Origin: Ceriagrion tenellum | Lineage: Eukaryota; Arthropoda; Insecta; Odonata; Coenagrionidae | Direction of reading: 5' to 3' | Assembly: GCA_963169105.1 (NCBI GenBank) | Contig: OY720632.1 | Coordinates: forward strand, 56,267,136-56,331,135 | DNA length: 64,000 nt | Shown here: piece after piece, positions 22,501-36,559 of the stretch | Numbering within the stretch: position 1 is the first letter of the stretch | Layout of the letters: each line of letters begins with the position of its first letter | Notes under the pieces: generated by a model | Databases searched by the model: none | Told to the model about the DNA's origin: nothing | What the model saw: the letters and a program-made list of their open reading frames with translations, nothing else | Translations under genes and position numbers: made by a program

Positions 22501-24088
22501 ATTTCAATGAATCTCAAGCCGCGATATTTCGTATATAGCTAGGCACGTTCAATAAGTAAATCTCTTTGTGGTCTGTCTATGTCCATTAGTTCACCATTCT
22601 TGTAAGTCATAGAACAAAAGAAATTCTGTCTATGCGATATCCCACCTCTAATTAAGTCCGTTCGGAATACCATCTTGACAACTGACCTAAATTTACACTG
22701 TCAAGTTCTACCGTTTGAAAATATTCAAGTGTACTAAGTACAATATTCCAAGAAATCTACCGACTCGTTTAACATAGAAATTCTCGTGTAAATTTCCATT
22801 GAGTTGTCTACGTCCAAAACGTTTATCTAAATAATAAATACTTTCAAATTCATACCTATTAAGACAATGCGTAGATCCCTTGAATGAATATTTACTGGCT
22901 GAGGATGTTTACAATATCGAGCGATATGTAGTAATTGTATTATTCTCTTCCTATCGTTGAAAAATCAAAATCCACTTAGCAGGGAAAATCTACCTATACT
23001 ACCATCTTTACATAAAATACATAGTAAAAAAGACCTTTGTATCTGAAATAAAAGAAGATAGATCTGAACGAGGTGCTAATCAACTCAATATTTTCCTCGA
23101 GCATTCAATCCCATGAAATTGGTGGCTCAATTGCGCGTTAAACTTATTGCTCTTATCACGTTTCATCTCTTAAAGCACGTTCCTGCATGTGGTGATTACT
23201 AAACGGCATTGAACTGAAAATTCATCCATAGCCTAAATTTGCTTTGTTTTGTGGGAAGAGACGCCTTTATCAGCCTCCAACACATGTTTCGTCACCAAAA
23301 ATCGCGAGTGGTATTGGTGCTTGGGGACCATTTAAGTTGGTGATGGGAGCTGAGCAGCCTCCAATGGTCACAGCCATTATTTCCTTCCTCTGGGGACGTC
23401 ATAGTTTTGGGGGAGTTCGTGAGAGACTCGTGCATCTGAAACCACACAACACCCCTTTATGTCTCTTCAAGTTCGCGCTAGTTTGCCATCTCCTCTATTC
23501 CACTTTCATCTCCAAAAATCCCTACCTCCTGTTCAATCGAAGCCCGGACAATGGTTTTCTGTTTCCGCAACCTGGATCTCAGTCTTCGTGATTCTCCAAG
23601 CTCTGTTTCTCCACTTAGGTCCTCATTTGGCGAATTTCGTTGGAATTCGCTATTGCTTCGCTATCTGATTTATAATTAAGCCGCTCAAATGAACTTGAAT
23701 ATATTGGATCGTTATTTTTGCTGCGGATGCAGCAAATTGAATGTATGTTTTGATTTTACCTCTCATGTATTTCTTTTTCGTCTATCGTGTCTCTTGACTT
23801 TGCATTTGTTTGTAGGCTAAAAATGTAACTTATTTCGCAGTTTTAAATTTGGATTGTTTATGCTTGGTTTAATCCTTGTCATCGCGTTTTTATTAGTAAT
23901 ATATAGGAGAATTTACTGACGATCTTTAACTATTTTCTTGTAAAGAATTAATTATTTGTCACCTCCGAATAAGAAACGTAAGATCAGATTAAGCTACAAA
24001 TGTAAAATGGGCTTGGTGTGTGTAAAGGTAGAATGAAAGAAGCGCATATTGACGTAAGTAAATGTAAGACACATATATACGTACGATA
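19501..24088. other. Non-coding stretch
   Basis: No gene recognised. The 171-codon plus frame at 20080-20595 sits in pyrimidine-rich DNA, begins at TTG and has no domain; it is most likely a composition artefact. A similar patch lies at 23260-23600. Confidence 0.45.
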
Positions 24089-24540
24089 TTTTCAAAAACT
24101 AGTATTTTATATCATATATCAATTTAGTTCTGGAAAAATTACCAATATCAATTATTGTAAAATCCCTTTCCTATTTCAATCAAAATGGGGAATAATGTTC
24201 CTGTAACTTTGATAGATGTCAATATCCTGAAATTTTTATTTGTTATTAGTTTTAGCAGGCTAACAAAATGCAGTAATTAGCTAGTAATCCTCATAAAATA
24301 GTACCGTAATAAGACTGGGGTCTGGGATAAGTATTTTGTTTTGGTAAACTTACCTTTTTCGAGCCTATTAAAACGCTATTTCCTATCTCAATCACAATGG
24401 GGCTTTGTGTTCCTGTAACCTTGATAGCAATCAATATCCTCGAAATTTTAATTTGCTGTTAGTTTGAGCGGGCTCAAAAAAGGCACTGCTAAGTATCTAG
24501 TGTACCTCATCAAATATTACTTTATTAGTTCTAGGGCCAT
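24089..24540. repeat. Diverged tandem duplication, period about 212 bp
   Basis: Two head-to-tail copies aligned on CAAAATGGGG (24181) and CACAATGGGG (24393). Shared runs include GTTCCTGTAAC, TTGATAG, CAATATCCT, GAAATTTT, TAGTTT and CCTCAT.AAATA. Similarity is strongest at 24158-24300 versus 24370-24512 and fades outward. No family recognised and no coding potential. Confidence 0.7.
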
Positions 24541-27500
24541 GGGTCATGAGTGGCCGAAATTCAAAAACAATTTACTGCTTAAAATGAATCAAACAGGGTT
24601 GTTTACCACTGGTGGTCTTTTGTTACACAGAAGAGAGGTCGTAAATTACTAAATGAAAAGAGAACATAGACTTAGGGGTCTGGATTTGTTAAAATGTGAT
24701 AAGAGAGTTATTTTTCTCTTGGTGTAATTTTGCATTAGATAGTAGTTGTGGATTGTCTGACGTTCACTGAATGCAGCGTGGATGTGAACCAGAAAGCTTA
24801 TCTTCTTTTAATATGGGGCAGATGCTTCTAATTGTCCCTCTGGTCACTCAGGATTTACTTGAAAGTGATTTGAAAAATTAATAATTTCATTAATCTTATA
24901 AGATTGTTCCTTCTCATTCCTTGTGATAGATATCAACTTCATCGTTTAAATTCAGTTTTTAATTTTTTGTCCGTATCGAACAAGAAAAGTTTACTTAAAT
25001 TCAACCTTCAGCAGGCCGTTCTGTCAAATTTTGCACAAAAACCTGAGACTCTCCTATATCAGCGTGCTCTAATCTGAGCTTGGCACCTGGTAGTGCTCCA
25101 TTTACCTTAGAATATCTAATCGCTTCCGTTCTTATGGTAGACACCTCCCGATCATTTTCTATCGAAATCCTTCGTTGCTGAGTAACCGGTGGTGACTACA
25201 GCCTCCCGATTCACAATATATACATTATTAAATTGGTCCCCCTCTGTTGTCCTCCTGACGGTTCATTTCACTCACTGTACGCCCATCCCCCGTCTCCTTT
25301 TCATCTTTCATTTCTTGGCTGCAGTTGTCAAAACGGAGTTTCCGTTCTTGAAACTTTATCCTGACAACTGAAACATAAGGCTTCCTCCAGTTCCTTGCTG
25401 TTATTTGAATAGCATAGTAGAGTGTACACATTAGGCAATATAAAGCTAGATTATCTACCTCTTTTGAAAATATAAGTAACTCTGGATCATGCGTTAGTTA
25501 CCCAAGCATGATGCACTCTACTCGATTTTACCGCGGTCGTTAGCTGGGAATAGTGATATTATTCATATAAATCAATGAAAATATGTATGATGATTGCGTT
25601 TTCAACTAGTAAATTAATGCTGAGTTCAAGTGTGTTATATGTGGAAATATCATAAAAATACAAAATTAGTGCGTCAGTCGGTAAGCGTTACGGTAAATTG
25701 TGGGTAACAAATATGGCAGACCAGCCGGCATCTCAGCCCGCGTTACAGCTTCTAGCATTGGCCATCATAACAAACGTTCTCTCCATTTACCTCTATGTCT
25801 CTTTCAATAAACTTGTCTTGGCCCTCCCCATTCCTCCCCTCACACCCTCCTCTTTCCCTCCATCCTCTCTCTGTTCTTCTCTCCCTTCCATTCTTCATTT
25901 CTCTTTCTCCCGTTTCTCTTCCTTGCGCAAGTCTCCCGCCATAATCTTTCCCTCGCCGACTCGTGTTGAGTCACTATTACCCTCAGGAGAACTCATGCGG
26001 TGCAGAGTGAGTGAAACAAACTTCCTGTGCCAAATGACTTGCATGCCTTGGTGGCAGATCCAGGACGCTCGAATTCAAGCGCCGCTTTACGCTTTACACC
26101 CCAATGTGCTGTAAGATGTGGGCTCGGAAATATTCGGAAACAAGGGATAGGAAATAAAACTGCGCATATTTTACTAACTCTCGCTCATGCGTTTGTGCTG
26201 TCATTCTAGCCATTGGCATAAATGCACGACGGGATTCTTGCTGCATATCCATTCATGCATCAGGATTTGTAGTTCATTTAGTTATCTTTAAAGTTTTGTA
26301 AGTGGTTCAAGTAACCGCGGAAGAGTTATTGCAATTATTTTAAAGACTTACTGCAACTGAAAAAGTGTCATCCTTTGGTGATTGTTCGAGTGTGTGAAAT
26401 TCCCGGTAAAAATATCATTCGTCTGGTCTGGGATGGAAAAATGTCCTGACCACCCATTCTCTTGTATCTCTTGGGATGAAGTGCCTGTGATATTTACAAG
26501 AAAGAGGAGTTATTGACGCTGCTTTCATTTTTCTGGCTCATTTTATTCTCTGTTGCTACTATAATATTACATTTGGTCTTAAAAAGTCCTTGTCACATAT
26601 TTTGCACTAAATAGATCTCGTGCTTGCCATTATTTTGAGGATTAAATATATTTCTCCGATGTTCTTCCTCTTCTGTATGAAGTTTCCCACATTTTTTCTG
26701 TGGAGTAAAAGATGGTAGACGGAGATTAGGGGGCAAGTGTCGGGAGAGATTGGTGCTGAGGGAAAAGAGTGGATGTGAAATGTCGAGTGCCTTAAAAACA
26801 TTGAAGCTCTCGGGAGCAACCTAAGGAGAGGAATTGGGTCGAGGAAGAGTAATTCAGCCCTCGGGGGATCTTTCTACGTCTCCGCTCGTTGAAACAGACA
26901 AATTCGGCGCTCGTGGGGTTGAAGTGGGCGTGAAATTACTGCCATCGACGACGGAGTGGCTGGTATGCGTGCGTGAATTTCTGTTTCAAGCGTCGCCGCG
27001 ACTTACCTCACATCTTGTCTTCCTTCCCTTCCCTACTGCACCCGCCAGTTCTTCCGTCTCAGTTATCTCCTTTCTATCGTTTTTGTTTTCCTTTCAACAT
27101 CCTTTAGCTCTTCGCTTCGTTCACAACGTTTAAGTTTTCATCCAGTATTTATTCAATGAATATTTGGCTTCTTTTCTTGAATGAATTTTCCGGAGAAAAA
27201 CACTCCCTATTATACATTAAGGAACATCACAAAACATTAGAAAATCATTAAGAAACTTCTCTGAGTTGGTACGTAAAAATAAATACGTTGAAAAGACTCC
27301 AACGTTGTAGAATGGATTCCTACGCATTGGCTGATCTAACATCAAAATGGTGAATGAAATTAGTGATTTTTTTCTTACATTATTTTTATGCTTTGTCAGT
27401 AAATTATCCCATATGGGTGAATAACATTTGCGGAAACGGTAGTTGAGGAAGTGCATTAACTCTTATTGCGGTTCACATCTAATATAGCATAACATCTTGT

Positions 27501-30500
27501 CCAATCCTGCAATCGTCCTAAGTATTTTCTGGTAGAATCAGTATTCACGCATTTTTATGGTTTAGTTTTCAATATCAACTTTATGAATAACCCTAGCTTT
27601 TCTCCATCAACTCCACCTTCTGTTTCTTTTGTGGAAATAATTTAATAGAACATAATGATTCGCCTAGACTATCATCTTACGAAAGTCAAAGAATGAGAGG
27701 AAGTCGAGGAGGCGGGATTGTAAAACGAAAGAAAAACGATGAAGTTTAGAAATCATTTAAAACAGGGAAAGACAAGTAAAAAGGAAAGTTATCGAGCTAC
27801 TCAAATAAAATAAACTTTTTTGTGTTTCAGTAAAATTATTTTAGGCTTCTTCTCCTAATCTCATTTGAGCCCCCATGTAATTATGAAATGGGCAATTTAT
27901 CGTATTCCATTACTATTACGTCCTTTGCCACATTCTTCGAACTCTTCATTTGGCCATTAAATTCTACCCTTGGCCTGTATAAATGTCCAAACTGATTTTA
28001 CGTCCTCTACCCTTGAAAATAAGCTCTTTAGGTCACCAACGATCCGTAAGATCTTTATTTGACCTTGGTTCTGCTTTAATTTTCTGTATTTAAGGTATCA
28101 CCATTAAAATCCACTTCACGGAACGTACAAAAATTGAAATAATATTTCTCGAGGTCTAAATGAAGTGTATCTTAGAGCACCAAGCAGTTGCAGCCAGTGG
28201 AATAAATTTTCTTTCTCAATGGATGTCGTCGTTCTGTATAATCAACACCTCCGCTACTTCCTCTTCCAGCTAGCTATCGATCTCCCCCCACACACACCAC
28301 CCTCTTTCTCGTACATCTCATGTTGCGCTTGTTCATCTAAAAGCTTTCTCCCAGCGCGAGGAAGCGAAGGTATATTTTTCCTCTACCGCAATTCTTCAAT
28401 GCAGCCAACAGCGGAAACGTGGCGGTGGAAAGGGAGCAGAGAAAAGACTCGCAGCAGCGCAAAACCGACTTCGAAGAATGGGGAGCATGTGGATGAAGCG
28501 GAATGTGCTCGTAGGAGAGGTGGGTAAAAGTCGGGCGAGGAAAAACTGACGAGTTGATCTGGTATAGGGAGGGCGGAAAGACGATGGTCAGCCGCTGCCC
28601 TTGACGTATCCCTGCTGCCGGACCCCGTCATCTCCATATTCTTGTGGGAAACGGAAATATATCTGCGTGAAAATAGAAGAAGACTGGGATACTGAGGGAG
28701 CTGTGGCTCATTTCTTGAATTTAAATAGTATAAAAAAATTCTCGCGCAGAAGAGAAGAGGATAAAACTGAAAAGAGTGGCGCTTTTTCAAGATATACGAA
28801 AGAAAACTATCCTTCGCTTATTCCTTAGCGTGTCCCAGGTCCCTCCTTTCTCTTCCTCCCTAATCTTGTCTCCCTATGCTCCGCGTGCTTGTTGCCAGCT
28901 TGCCAGGTTAACATGTAGATCGACGATGAATTCGCATGATTGGAAGGGAGGAAATACGTTTGATGTGATGAGAGTGGATAAGGATGGAGGCTAGGAGGAA
29001 TGACTTCGGGAGAAAGAGAGAGACACATGCGTAGGCAGAATTGACAGATATAAATGGCTTGTAATGTGATTGTTCACTGGGGGAGGTACATGTAGGTATT
29101 AAGGTATGGGGATATAAGGGAGAATGGGGATTGTGTGTATGGAATCGCGTCAAGACCAATATTTGAAAAATGAATTCGTGTTAAAAAAATTGAGAGACAG
29201 GGTATTGAGACTCTCAATATGTTTGCCATGCCCATGCACTGGGAATGAAAACTGGTTGCTTCCGTAATATCCCTTTCAAATACTTCTTTTTAATCGTCAA
29301 ATGACATTAAAGTGACATTTTCTCGTAGTATCTTGTGGAAGAATGTTTCTTGAGTCATCCACAGTGTTAGAGAATCCACGCGTGCCGAAGTTTTCTAAAA
29401 GGACTCGCTCATCATTGTCAGAACTTTTGAATGCACTTGTCAACAATGATTTTTCACTAGGAAAGTAATGGGTGTTCCGAGCTAAGTCAATGTGTTTGAA
29501 TTCGAAAATGAAATCAGGTTTTTTCTGTCGGGATCAGTTATTTTGGGATTCTATGATTTACTAATGCATTTTTTCTAATTTCCTTGAATATGCTGAAGGT
29601 TTCTTATTTTGTATTAGCTGAAATCCTTTTTCAGAAAATGTAAATGCTGAAAAAAGTGCCAAAATACATACGTGGAATTCTCATACATATCCCTAAAGTT
29701 ATAAACCAACTCCCACTTTCTCCACCCCAAATCGCAAAGAGGGCTGTGTAGCATTATTGCCAATGCATCATACTCGAAATCATAGAATCATAGACATTTA
29801 AAGAGTTCAGCTTGTACGTTTTGGAATGTCGACATTTTGAAAAAATAACGCATTGCATTTCCACACGAAAATTTATTTTGTCGATCGCGGTTTCGGTTGT
29901 CTTGAATAATGACGAAATAACGTCGAAATGGTGGTCGACTTATTAAATTACCGTGTGTGTTATGAGTATAGCGCCATTCCTCGGCTTTAGTCTTTGCCTC
30001 GTGCCTGCTCAGCTTGGCTTGCCCTTGGAATCACATCAGCCTCTGGACCCTTTCGCTCATATCTTGCATTGAATGATTCATGAGGAAAAAGACTTCGAAG
30101 GAGAGGGGGCTGGTTGGTGGGAACAAATGATGCATCTACTGGGGCCCACAACGCTTGACTATTTTACACTCATCGCACGATAGGTAATTTTTTAGAAGAA
30201 ATGGCCAAAGAGGGGATGATCCACATAGAGCACAGGACATTGGGTATAAGAGTTCAATGGGACGAGTAAACAAGGGTATTGAGGGCACACCAAGCAGGAG
30301 GACGAACGTGGTGAGGAGCTGAGGAGGTAGTCTGTCTTCAAGTGTCGCACGAATCTGAAAATTGTGCTTGGTATAAAGCCAATGATACGATGAGTAATGT
30401 GCAATTACAACGTTTTCCTTTCTTTTTTCTAAACTCAGATTCTTGTTCCCACTTGTGTCGCAGTATTGTCATCTGTCGGTTTGGTAAGAAGCAATTGTTT

Positions 30501-31454
30501 TTCACTTTTTTGTGAAATCTTGGGCTGTGTTAGTCAGGAAGAAAACGGTTACTTACTTCGCTTGTGAAGAAGTGGTTCAAACATGAAATTGGTATAAAAG
30601 TAGGTGACCGAGATAAAAATTGGGCCCCTCGCATATGCAAGAAACCTCAAAGTACTTGTAGTTCAGCTTGACCTGCAAGTCGGGTCTACAAAGTAATGCT
30701 GCTTTCAATGCCAGTGGGACAGTAGAGTCAGGAAAAACCTCTAAACTGGAAACAAATAGTCTAGTTGCAATGCAGTGCAGCCTGGACAGAAGAATGAGGC
30801 AAAAAGCCCCATTTATCCAAAAAATGTGTATCTATCTTAGTTGCACAATAAGTTGGAACTCGTTAAATACTTCGTGAAAGCCATACATTAAACATCCCAT
30901 AAATTTATATACATCCAAGTGAAATTTCACAATATCAGCGATGGCAAAATTAAATATATAATATTAGTAAGACGTCAAATACGAGAATTAATGGTTTACG
31001 GTATTTTTGTGAAACAATTATATTGTACAAGAATCACTGAGATCATACTACCGTATAGGGTGATATATAACTAAAACTTGATGTTTTGAACGATTATTTA
31101 GACTTTCGCGGATTAGCGTGGCGAATGTTCTTACCAGGATATTACTCAAATGGAAAAGCGGCATCAAGGGATATGGAGTGCAGCAATGACGTTCCACTAC
31201 TGCCAAAGCTTACGAAAACACATTCCTGAGGCAAATATTCGTTGGAAATTGGGAATTAAATATTCTTAGGCATGTTTTATTAAGAATAAATTATTTTTAT
31301 TTTTTTATTTATTTTATTCTTTCGTGTAATTAAACTTTTTAGAATCTTTAATATTTGGAATCGAGGACTTTCCTCTCAGATAAATATAGTCAGAAATAAG
31401 TAAAAAATTGGAATTTTCCTATGCATGTGATGTGTCTCCTGTGAATAGTGTTAC
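24541..31454. other. Non-coding stretch with strand-skewed patches
   Basis: No gene recognised over about 6.9 kb. Pyrimidine-rich tracts at 25800-25960 and 27005-27100; mixed GC-richer patches at 26820-27000 and 28160-28620; purine-rich tracts at 28950-29150 and 30080-30330. The 99-codon frame at 26834-27133 (GRGRVIQPSGDLS...) is the most protein-like here but lacks start, acceptor or homology. An 8-bp hairpin (ATTGAGAG/CTCTCAAT) is at 29189-29218. Confidence 0.4.
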
Positions 31455-32060
31455 CCTATAAATCAACCTGAATGGAGAGAAATTAGAGCAAGTGGATTCC
31501 TTTACTTATCTTGGAAGTACCAGGCCTTTGGAACGTAGAAATACAGCGGACATCAAGCGGAGAATAGCCCAAGCTAAGAAGGCATTCTTGGGAAAAAGGA
31601 AATAGCAGTGCTCAAAGAGGATAGGACTACAAACATTCGTGTGGAGCGTAGCACTCCATGGGTCGGAAGCATGAACCATTGGAAAAGCTAACCAGAAATG
31701 ATTATAAGCCGTTGAAACCTGGTGCTGGAGTGAGGTGCTGGGTATAAACTGGACGGACAAAATAAGACGAATGAAAAGTATAGAAGAGTAGAAGAGGAAA
31801 GGGCCATATGAAACACTATACTGAAAAGAAGAACCAGATGGCACACCTTGAAGTACAATGAGTTTGTGAAGAACGTAATTGAGGGCAAAATATAGGGGAA
31901 AGTCCCCAGAGGAAGAGCCAGAAATAAGTTCATGGAAAAAACAAAAAGGAAAGTGCATAGAAAGAGATAATAGGAGGTAAGCGCCCTAGCATTATATAGA
32001 GAAGAATAGAGGTGTGCAGAAAACCTATCTTATGATTGAATGACCAATGATGATGATGAA
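31455..32060 (+). mobile_element. 5'-truncated LINE, ORF2 C-terminus and 3' end
   Basis: The plus strand reads NGEKLEQVDSFTYLGS, IKRRIAQAKKAF, IGLQTFVWSVALHGSEAW, NQKWLEAVETWCWSEVLG and INWTDKIRRMKSIEE, then frame-shifted similarity to the GRGRPR-type C-terminus. This is the end of a non-LTR ORF2 with stops and slips. It ends in CAATGATGATGATGAA, a short trinucleotide-like tail typical of LINEs without poly(A). It shares lineage with 19205 and 47745. Confidence 0.75.
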
Positions 32061-34602
32061 ATCGTTTCTTAATTTTTCCACTTTATTTAACTTTCGTCGT
32101 CAGATAAGGTTTCTCTCTATTGCCTCTGACGTTTTCCTTCTCTTTCTTTCTCACTTAATCTTATAAGCGTGTTCCAATCATGAACTGAGGGAATCTATTG
32201 TGTCGATAAATTTTCTTTTATTTTAGTAGACTATTCTTTGCAAGGATTTTCAATTATTAATTCTTTTTCCCTGGATTTATATCTGGTGTGTAAAAAAGCT
32301 TGAACAGGTTTGAGGCTTATATAACAATGAGCTTTCTTTATTTTATATTTCTTATGCTTCGTTAATCTATGGCAAAAGTTTGGTTTAAATATCGCAAATA
32401 TCCCTTTAGCATAACTGCGTCATTCTGAAGGTCTTTTTTTCCATGTTACCGGAGGAGTAAAAAGTTGCCGACAATGTAGGATATACGGCTCCGCACATAT
32501 ACACCTACATCTTTTCAGTCATCCCAATCTTCAAGACTATTTCAATCAAAGCAGATTATGGGAATACGACCGTATAGGAAACTCTATTTTTAAAATGTAT
32601 TTGCTGCTCATATTCCTAAGTCGTATTATTGCATGTACGTAAATAATTATTCTCCCAGGAATGATCCTTATTGTTGCCTCGCTAGCATAATATTTTCAAA
32701 CTCTTGTGAAAAAAGATTTTATTTTGACGTTTCATGCTAAACATGCAAATTTAAAAAATCAGTAAATGGAAGTACAAAATGTCAATCAAAATAAATTATT
32801 TTTTGTTCACAACGAAAGTTAACACTATTGTAAGTCATTGTTCTTATTACTTCATCATTAAAATAGGTAATGAAGAGTCGAGAACGCTTGGTTCAATATT
32901 AAATCATAATTGTTTTCCTTTTAATCTCAAAAATTAATTTTTATTTTTTAATCCTATTCCTGCATTGGCAAGTTGATAATGATAAGATTAGACAATTTTT
33001 AAGTGTTCAATTAAATAAAATTTAAAATTGTGTGAGTATAAAATGTATGAAATCGAAGGAAAATGCTGTTTTCAATATATGTAGCGCTTTTTCAAATACA
33101 AATATATCCGTAATATGTTCAACATCTTCAAACTTATGTATTCTTCCAGATGAAAGTAAAAATAAGAGCAAAAAATGTATGGATAATTGAGAATGAGTCG
33201 GTTGTAGGTTTTCGTTTCAAATTTTATCGGCTGTCACTCAAAAAGAAGACTTGAATGTACCGGAGAATCACGACTTAAGATGGTCTGATTTGGAGATGAC
33301 TCCGAGTTGTGTTAAAAAATAATGAAAACATGCAACGGAAATTTTTTAATGAGAATTATTCCAGTCGCGATTATTTCGCCAAAAAAATTTTGTGAAAGAT
33401 ATGTAAAATACCTTGTGAATAATTATCTCTTATCTTCAGCGTGCATTTGCATTTGGCTAATCTGATAATTTTTTATGTTTGTGAGTGACTTTTTTTGAAC
33501 GCACATGTTCCATAAATTCATGGCTTATGTGTTGGATTATATCACTTGCTTGGTTTTCGTTGCTTGCTCTCTGTCTAATTTAAATCCGTGACACACATTT
33601 CTATGAGGCCGAACACTACTGATTACGTAGCGACCTATGCGGTGCGACCTTTTTGAATTGTCTTTTCATTTTGTTGGCATTTCAATGTCAAATTATACAC
33701 TTTTTGATTTAAGGGGAACGAGCGAGCATTCACTTCATATAAATTAACTTCCTTTATCCAGGAGTGGCAGTCATTTACAACTGTCTCATAACTGGTGACA
33801 TATATGAATTAAAGTACATACTATGAATTGCATTGTCTTATTTATCTGATAATAGGTAATTCTCAATTCGCTTCTGTACTGCGATGTGGTAAAGATATTG
33901 CCATTCAGTGTAAGAATTCGACTCTCTGGGTTTTTCTGTTGATGAATGCAATCAAGCAGCATTGGGCGCCCCTTTATTTGGCTCTTCTGCACCATAGAAC
34001 TTGGTGATTCCTCATGATTTAGTAAATTGATTGCTTTATCGATTTCTTATGTCTGAGAAAGTGTGCACTCGTTTCGCCACATTAATGAAATGGGAGGACT
34101 CGATTGAATGGAAACCATTCAAAATGATTAAATTCGTTAGAAAATTAGTGTATATGAATACATACTTATATAAATTTAGTGCATGAGTTATGTGCAAATT
34201 CAAAAGATATCAGGCAAGACTCATAATTCTATTTTCGAATTTTTTTCGAGGAATTCTCATGGTGTAACAAATTATGTAAAAAATACATGAACCCTGAACA
34301 TAATGCTGCCCAAATTGGTGTGAATTGACTACTTTAACTTCTCAAATTAATTTTTCCGGGAAATGTTCCCCCTTGAGAAGAATTTTTAATTGATATAGAT
34401 TTTCTCCTTACACTTGTCCATAAACTTCATGTTAAAAAAACTATCATCTCGCTCCATCCTGTAAGTTGCACGATTAGCACATGGCTTATATCATTTCCCA
34501 GCTGTTTTCCTAATTTTTAAATATCCATCATATAATACTGTTTGTTTCTAGAACCGTATCAATTGTACCATCTAACCCTCTTCCTTTCTTTTTCTCCCAT
34601 AG
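32061..34602. other. Very AT-rich non-coding stretch
   Basis: Nothing recognised. The last part (34571-34602) is the branch point and pyrimidine tract assigned to the exon at 34603. Confidence 0.5.
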
Positions 34603-34818
34603 GTAAGTGCTTTTGCCGAGGAACTGCGATCTGTCACTGAGAAAGATGTCTTTGCCCCGCTTCAGATTTGTAGAACGTACGATATGTTCTCTGCTGCGAG
34701 GAAAAATGGAAACATCTCTCGACACTCGACTCTTATGAGTGATCTCTGTGCTGGTATAATCACAAGTTTCAGTGATATCGTGAAACGCCTATTTTATGCA
34801 AGCAGGGAAATACAATGA
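34603..34818 (+). CDS. Candidate terminal exon, unidentified gene
   Basis: A textbook 3' splice site precedes it: CTAAC branch-like motif at 34573, a long pyrimidine tract and CCCATAG ending at 34602. From 34603 a frame stays open for 71 codons (VSAFAEELRSVTEKDVF..., FSAARKNGN, SDIVKRLFYASREIQ) to TGA at 34816-34818. AATAAA follows at 34840-34845 with a GU-rich stretch after it. Composition is protein-like, with amphipathic helix-like segments, but no family is recognised. A stop lies directly upstream in frame, inside the acceptor, as expected for an intron. The GTAAGT right after the AG could instead be a donor, which weakens the call. Confidence 0.35.
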   Translation, partial: VSAFAEELRSVTEKDVFAPLQICRTYDMFSAARKNGNISRHSTLMSDLCAGIITSFSDIVKRLFYASREIQ

Positions 34819-34839
34819 CGTTTCCCATCCCAGCTTTCC

Positions 34840-34845
34840 AATAAA
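34840..34845 (+). terminator. Polyadenylation signal AATAAA
   Basis: Lies 22 bases after the stop of the candidate terminal exon and is followed by T/GT-rich sequence. The hexamer is common by chance in AT-rich DNA, so it supports the exon only in combination. Confidence 0.3.
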
Positions 34846-36559
34846 TGAATGCAAAAGGTTTTTCCTTCTTTTCACCAGTAAATGTTGTTGGCACCATTTT
34901 TGTCTTGTTTTGCTCATAAAATTATTATTAATCTTATATATTTTACGTATGGAGTTATTTAGAATTTTTATGGTATGAAATAGTCCTTTTCTTATGATAT
35001 CCAAGTGTAGGATGAAGTCGCTGATCTATTTTTTCTAGTTGGATATTTTAAATACCTTAACATTCATTTTAAAAGTTAAAATATTCTATTTAAATATTTT
35101 TTTTACTCTTTTACTCGTTAAATTATCTGGGAAATGCGTAATTATCTTAGTCAAGAAGTTATTCCTTTGTTAAACTTATAGAGCACAGGATTAACTTAAA
35201 TTTGATTTCTTTGTCTTGCAATTTCTCACTGGATTAACTGCTATTTCATTTTTAATTCTTGCTCCATCTATCCGCGTCACTTAGGAATGGCACTTGATTG
35301 GCCATTTATATTAAGCAAAAAAAAGTCTTTAAGAGTCCTCATGACACCATACTACTTACAGCAAAAAGGGCAATTATGCGGCATACACCAGTTGCGCCTG
35401 GATTCACAATTCTAATTCGTTATTCATTACTACCGTACCAACTGTAGATCCCAACTTCCATGTTTATTTTATCAACCTTGGGCTTCATATTTATTACTGC
35501 TGACGAAATAAAAATATTTTTAGGTGTTTTTTGCAATCAATACCTCCGTCGCGGTGTCACCCTAAGCATGAAATAATAAGACGAATATTTTATGTCATAA
35601 ATTGGCCAGGATGAAGGGTCAACCTTTTTCCCGGCTCTCCGCTACTCTACCAAAACATAAACATAAAAAAGCTGCGACACGGAGTCTTTCTATACTCTTA
35701 TAATTCGTGAATGCGCTATTGCAATTCAGATGCTCGGATGGAGACACTTCGTGTTACTCAAGCGGCTGACAAGTTCTTTCGCCTTGTGGTCTCGGAGCGT
35801 TGGCGCAAACAAAAGAGGACCGTAGCTCACTCTCTCTCTCCCCTTCCCCCACTCTCTTCTCCCACTGTTTACTCGCTCTCACCAATTTGGCCCTCTTTTT
35901 TATACAGCGTGTTCTGCATTTTGCTCCGTAGCTAATCCAAAGCATATGAACGATGCTCCATAGACCATGATGCATTACATCTGTAGCCAAATATTTGACT
36001 CGTTAAAAAGTTTCATCACGCAATTTAAAATTTGGAAAAATATCAGTATTTCTATATCATTTCAGATATCTTATATTCAATAAAGTAAAAAATACAGAAA
36101 GGCATTTTACCGTGTTATGGAAAGTCATATTTGAATAAACGGCAAAACAATGTTTAAATGGTATTATATTTTAATAATCTGACTTGAAAAAACTGTATGG
36201 ATGAAAAAAGCTTATGAATAATCAAATTGAAGAATCTTGTTTTGGGTAGAATGCAACAATATTAACGTTATACTGCGTAGGGGCTTACAAGAATATAATT
36301 ATTTCTCATCAGTTTAGCAAATGGTTCATTGTGTTCAGTGTATTTTTCCAGAATGTAACATTAACTTTACTCTCTTCTTTCTGTCTAATTGTCAAGTCTT
36401 TCAGATATAAATCAGAAAATAATGTTACCAATACCAGTAGTATTTTGTTAGATGACCCAAGATAAGGGGTACGATCGTGTTTCCCCAAAATGCGTGTGCT
36501 GCCGTTATCGCTATATTTAAAATGTGCTCATTGCGAATGAGCGAGAACGGAATCTTCAT
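34846..36559. other. Non-coding stretch
   Basis: Nothing recognised. A pyrimidine-rich patch with CTCTCTCTCT occurs at about 35828-35890. Confidence 0.5.

Noticed and set aside
26834..27133. 99-codon plus-strand frame
   Set aside because: First half looks protein-like, but there is no ATG, no acceptor and no homology; a donor-like GTAAGT on the opposite strand (27004) also lacks an exon.
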